Shown here piece by piece: positions 62,332 through 64,000 of a stretch of 64,000 nucleotides of DNA. The number at the start of each line of letters is the position of its first letter. The first letter of the stretch is position 1. Both the position numbers and the translations under genes were made by a program. The stretch comes from Micromonospora sp. H61. GTDB lineage: Bacteria > Actinomycetota > Actinomycetes > Mycobacteriales > Micromonosporaceae. Where the stretch lies: the NCBI RefSeq assembly GCF_018070325.1, contig NZ_JAGPXY010000007.1, positions 58,616 through 122,615 on the forward strand, given 5' to 3'. The notes beneath the pieces are model-generated. The model was not told the origin of the DNA. It did not search any database and saw nothing but the letters and a program-made list of their open reading frames with translations.

Positions 62332-63786
62332 GTGCCTTCCTCTCGTCGTACCTTTCTGGCCAGCGGCGCCGCCGCCGGCGTCGGCCTTGCCGTCGCGGGC
62401 GGCCTGCCGTCCCTGGCCCAGGCCAGCCCGGCCCGGCCGCACCCGCCGGTGAAGCCCGGCAACGTGCCCTTCCCGCCGCTCGTGGACGACCCCAAGGGAG
62501 TCCTGGCCCTGCCCAAGGGCTTCAGCTACACAGTGATCACCCGTACCGGTGTCACCCGGCTCGACCGCGGTCAGGGCACCACCCCGTCGGACCACGACGG
62601 CATGGCCGTCTACGACGCCGGCCACGGCCGGTACACCCTGATCCAGAACCACGAGATCGACCCGGGCGCCGAGTTCGGCGTGCCGCACGTCAAGGGAACG
62701 GTCTACGACGCGGGCGCCGTCGACGCCGGCGGTTGCACCGTGATCAAGACCGACCTCGCCGGCCGCAACCTGGGTGAGTTCGTGGCGCTCTCCGGCACCA
62801 TCTCCAACTGCGCCGGTGGGCCGACCCCCTGGAACACCTGGCTCACCTGCGAGGAGACCGAGGACCGGGCCGGCGACAAGTGGGAAGAGGGCGGCCGGTC
62901 CGGCGTCTATCAGAAGGACCACGGCTACGTCTTCGAGGTGTGGGCCGACGGCAGCGCCGACCCGAAGCCGATCAAGTGCCTGGGCCGCTACTCCCACGAG
63001 GCCCTGGCCGTCGACAAGGACCGCACCCGGATCTACCTCTCCGAGGACGCCGACGAGCCCAACGGTCTCTTCTACCGCTGGACGGCGCCACACGGCGTCA
63101 AGCTGGGCCCGGGCGTGCTCACCCGCCTCGCACCGAACGCCGGCGTCCTCGCCGCGATGCAGATCATCATGGATGACGGTTCGGTGCTGCCGGACGTCGC
63201 CTACCTGACCTCCGCCCAGCTGGGCCGGCCCTTCCCGGTCCGCTGGATCGAGGTGCCGGACCGCGACGCGCGCACCAAGTCCGTACGCGAGCAGTTCGCC
63301 GACGGCCAGGTCACCCGCGGACGCAAGTTCGAGGGCGTGTGGGCCACCGACGAGGGCGTGTACGTGGTCAACTCCTACGCCTGGGACGAGGGTGACCTGC
63401 CGGCGGACGCGGCGCCGCACGACGGAATGGTCTGGTTCTACAACTACAAGAACCAGACCATCCAGCTGGTGACGTACTTCCCGCACCAGACTGCCTCCGA
63501 GGAGGGTACGGCGGTCAAGTACACCGACCTCACCTTCGACGGCCCGGACAACGTGACAGTCACCCCGTGGGGAAGCCTCGTGCTCGCCGAGGACGGCACG
63601 GGCGCCTCGCACGTGCTCAGCACGATCCCGGGCGGGCCCACGTACGCGATCGCCCGCAACCAGCTCAACGACTCGGAGTTCTGCGGGCCGACCTTCAGCG
63701 CGGACGGCAAGGTGCTCTTCGTCAACATGCAGGACCCGGGCCTCACCCTGGCCATCACCGGCCCGTGGGAGAAGTACCTGGGCTGA
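62332..63786 (+). CDS. Tat-exported DUF839/PhoX-like protein
   Basis: GTG 62332 has CAGGAG about nine bases upstream and gives a 484-residue protein with a twin-arginine signal (SSRRTFLASG). The mature part is a beta-propeller of the DUF839/PhoX family (LPKGFSYTVITRTG, IQNHEIDPG, GGPTPWNTWLTCEET, FSADGKVLFVNMQDPG). PhoX members are calcium-dependent phosphatases; the QNHE, CEE and late Asp-rich strands that hold ligands are present in part. Phosphatase activity is inference. Confidence 0.85.
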   Translation: MPSSRRTFLASGAAAGVGLAVAGGLPSLAQASPARPHPPVKPGNVPFPPLVDDPKGVLALPKGFSYTVITRTGVTRLDRGQGTTPSDHDGMAVYDAGHGRYTLIQNHEIDPGAEFGVPHVKGTVYDAGAVDAGGCTVIKTDLAGRNLGEFVALSGTISNCAGGPTPWNTWLTCEETEDRAGDKWEEGGRSGVYQKDHGYVFEVWADGSADPKPIKCLGRYSHEALAVDKDRTRIYLSEDADEPNGLFYRWTAPHGVKLGPGVLTRLAPNAGVLAAMQIIMDDGSVLPDVAYLTSAQLGRPFPVRWIEVPDRDARTKSVREQFADGQVTRGRKFEGVWATDEGVYVVNSYAWDEGDLPADAAPHDGMVWFYNYKNQTIQLVTYFPHQTASEEGTAVKYTDLTFDGPDNVTVTPWGSLVLAEDGTGASHVLSTIPGGPTYAIARNQLNDSEFCGPTFSADGKVLFVNMQDPGLTLAITGPWEKYLG

Positions 63787-63798
63787 GCGAGCCCGAAT

Positions 63799-63828
63799 GG
63801 GGGGGCCGGGCGACCCGCCTGGCCCCCA
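63799..63828 (+). terminator. Terminator after the PhoX-like gene
   Basis: GGGGGCC (63801-63807) pairs with GGCCCCC (63821-63827) around a 13-base loop, about 15 bases past the stop at 63786. Flanking bases extend an imperfect stem. Confidence 0.6.
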
Positions 63829-63935
63829 TCAGGCTCGGCCGCGCTCAGGAGACGCGCGGCAGGCGGCACTGAGGCGTGTTTCAGGAGTCGTGGTGGCTGG
63901 TGAAGGTCCCGGCGTGGCGGTGATCGACAATTGAA

Positions 63936-63990
63936 GAGGTCTCCGGTATCTGGTTCTGCGACCAAGCAAGAACTTCATACCGGAGACCTC
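63936..63990 (+). other. Strong hairpin overlapping the ribosome site of a truncated gene
   Basis: Perfect 14-base arms GAGGTCTCCGGTAT (63936-63949) and ATACCGGAGACCTC (63977-63990), with further pairing inside the 27-base loop (GTTCT with AGAAC). The right arm contains CGGAG, and GTG GCC GCC begins at 63991, so the hairpin would cover the ribosome site of a gene cut by the window edge. It may be the end of an insertion sequence; that cannot be decided here. Confidence 0.55.
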
Positions 63991-64000
63991 GTGGCCGCCT
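63991..64000 (+). CDS. First codons of a truncated gene at the window edge
   Basis: GTG GCC GCC T begins seven bases after CGGAG. Only three codons are visible, so no product can be named. The preceding inverted repeat is compatible with a transposase gene, but this is a guess. Confidence 0.25.

Overview
The window is GC-rich throughout, with GTG and TTG starts, long shadow frames opposite real genes, and many secreted carbohydrate-active enzymes carrying ricin-type (CBM13) or CBM2 modules. This suggests a soil or plant-associated actinomycete, most likely Micromonospora or another Micromonosporaceae. That placement is inference from composition and gene style; no rRNA or tRNA gene was seen.

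About 55 kb (1-55,200) is one large plant-polysaccharide utilisation region. Left to right: a truncated PL1 pectate lyase and a secreted esterase-like hydrolase (1-3,032); a WxL-like/DUF916-like surface pair (3,094-4,865); two GH43 enzymes sharing a C-terminal module (4,892-10,033); a CUT1 ABC importer operon ending in a family VIII-type esterase, with a divergent LacI regulator and a cytosolic GH-J enzyme (10,265-16,961); a CUT2 (ribose-type) importer operon with a sugar epimerase and a secreted beta-helix/CBM13 enzyme, divergent from a giant ThuA/sorbosone-dehydrogenase/PKD/CBM/ricin protein (17,025-29,148); a CUT1 importer joined to an oxidative sugar pathway of the L-fucose type, with a divergent FadR-type GntR regulator (29,238-38,209); a hemicellulase block with CBM13-CE1, GH10-CBM13, CE1-CBM2, CBM13-GH54 and clan A GH-CBM13 (38,280-47,312); and a third CUT1 importer with a cytosolic (alpha/alpha)6 glycosidase, a second LacI regulator and a GH54-CBM13 (47,612-55,135).

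Four distinct palindromic operator types tie these genes into overlapping regulons. (1) GCTAAATCAGTTTAGC-type sites precede the 1,719 esterase, the first ABC operon and, in variant form, the GH-J gene; LacI-1 (14,922) is the likely regulator. (2) GCGAATCGATTCGC sites sit just after matched TTGACA-N18-TACGAT promoters of the 45,290 and 47,312 genes, after the third importer promoter, and in front of LacI-2 (53,454). (3) TATGACGTGTGACGTCA sites lie before the fucose-type operon/GntR pair, before the second GH54, and upstream of the CBM13-CE1 gene. (4) TGTTATCGCTMACA sites precede GH43 and GH10 genes; no regulator for them is obvious here.

The right end (55,354-64,000) is ordinary: a NarL-type two-component pair, a lipoprotein hydrolase, a possible 29-residue membrane peptide before a cysteine-rich hypothetical protein, a MerR-controlled ABC-2 export operon, and a Tat-exported DUF839/PhoX-like protein. 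The last 65 bases hold a strong hairpin followed by the first codons of a truncated gene. No CRISPR array, complete insertion sequence, RNA gene or replication origin was seen.
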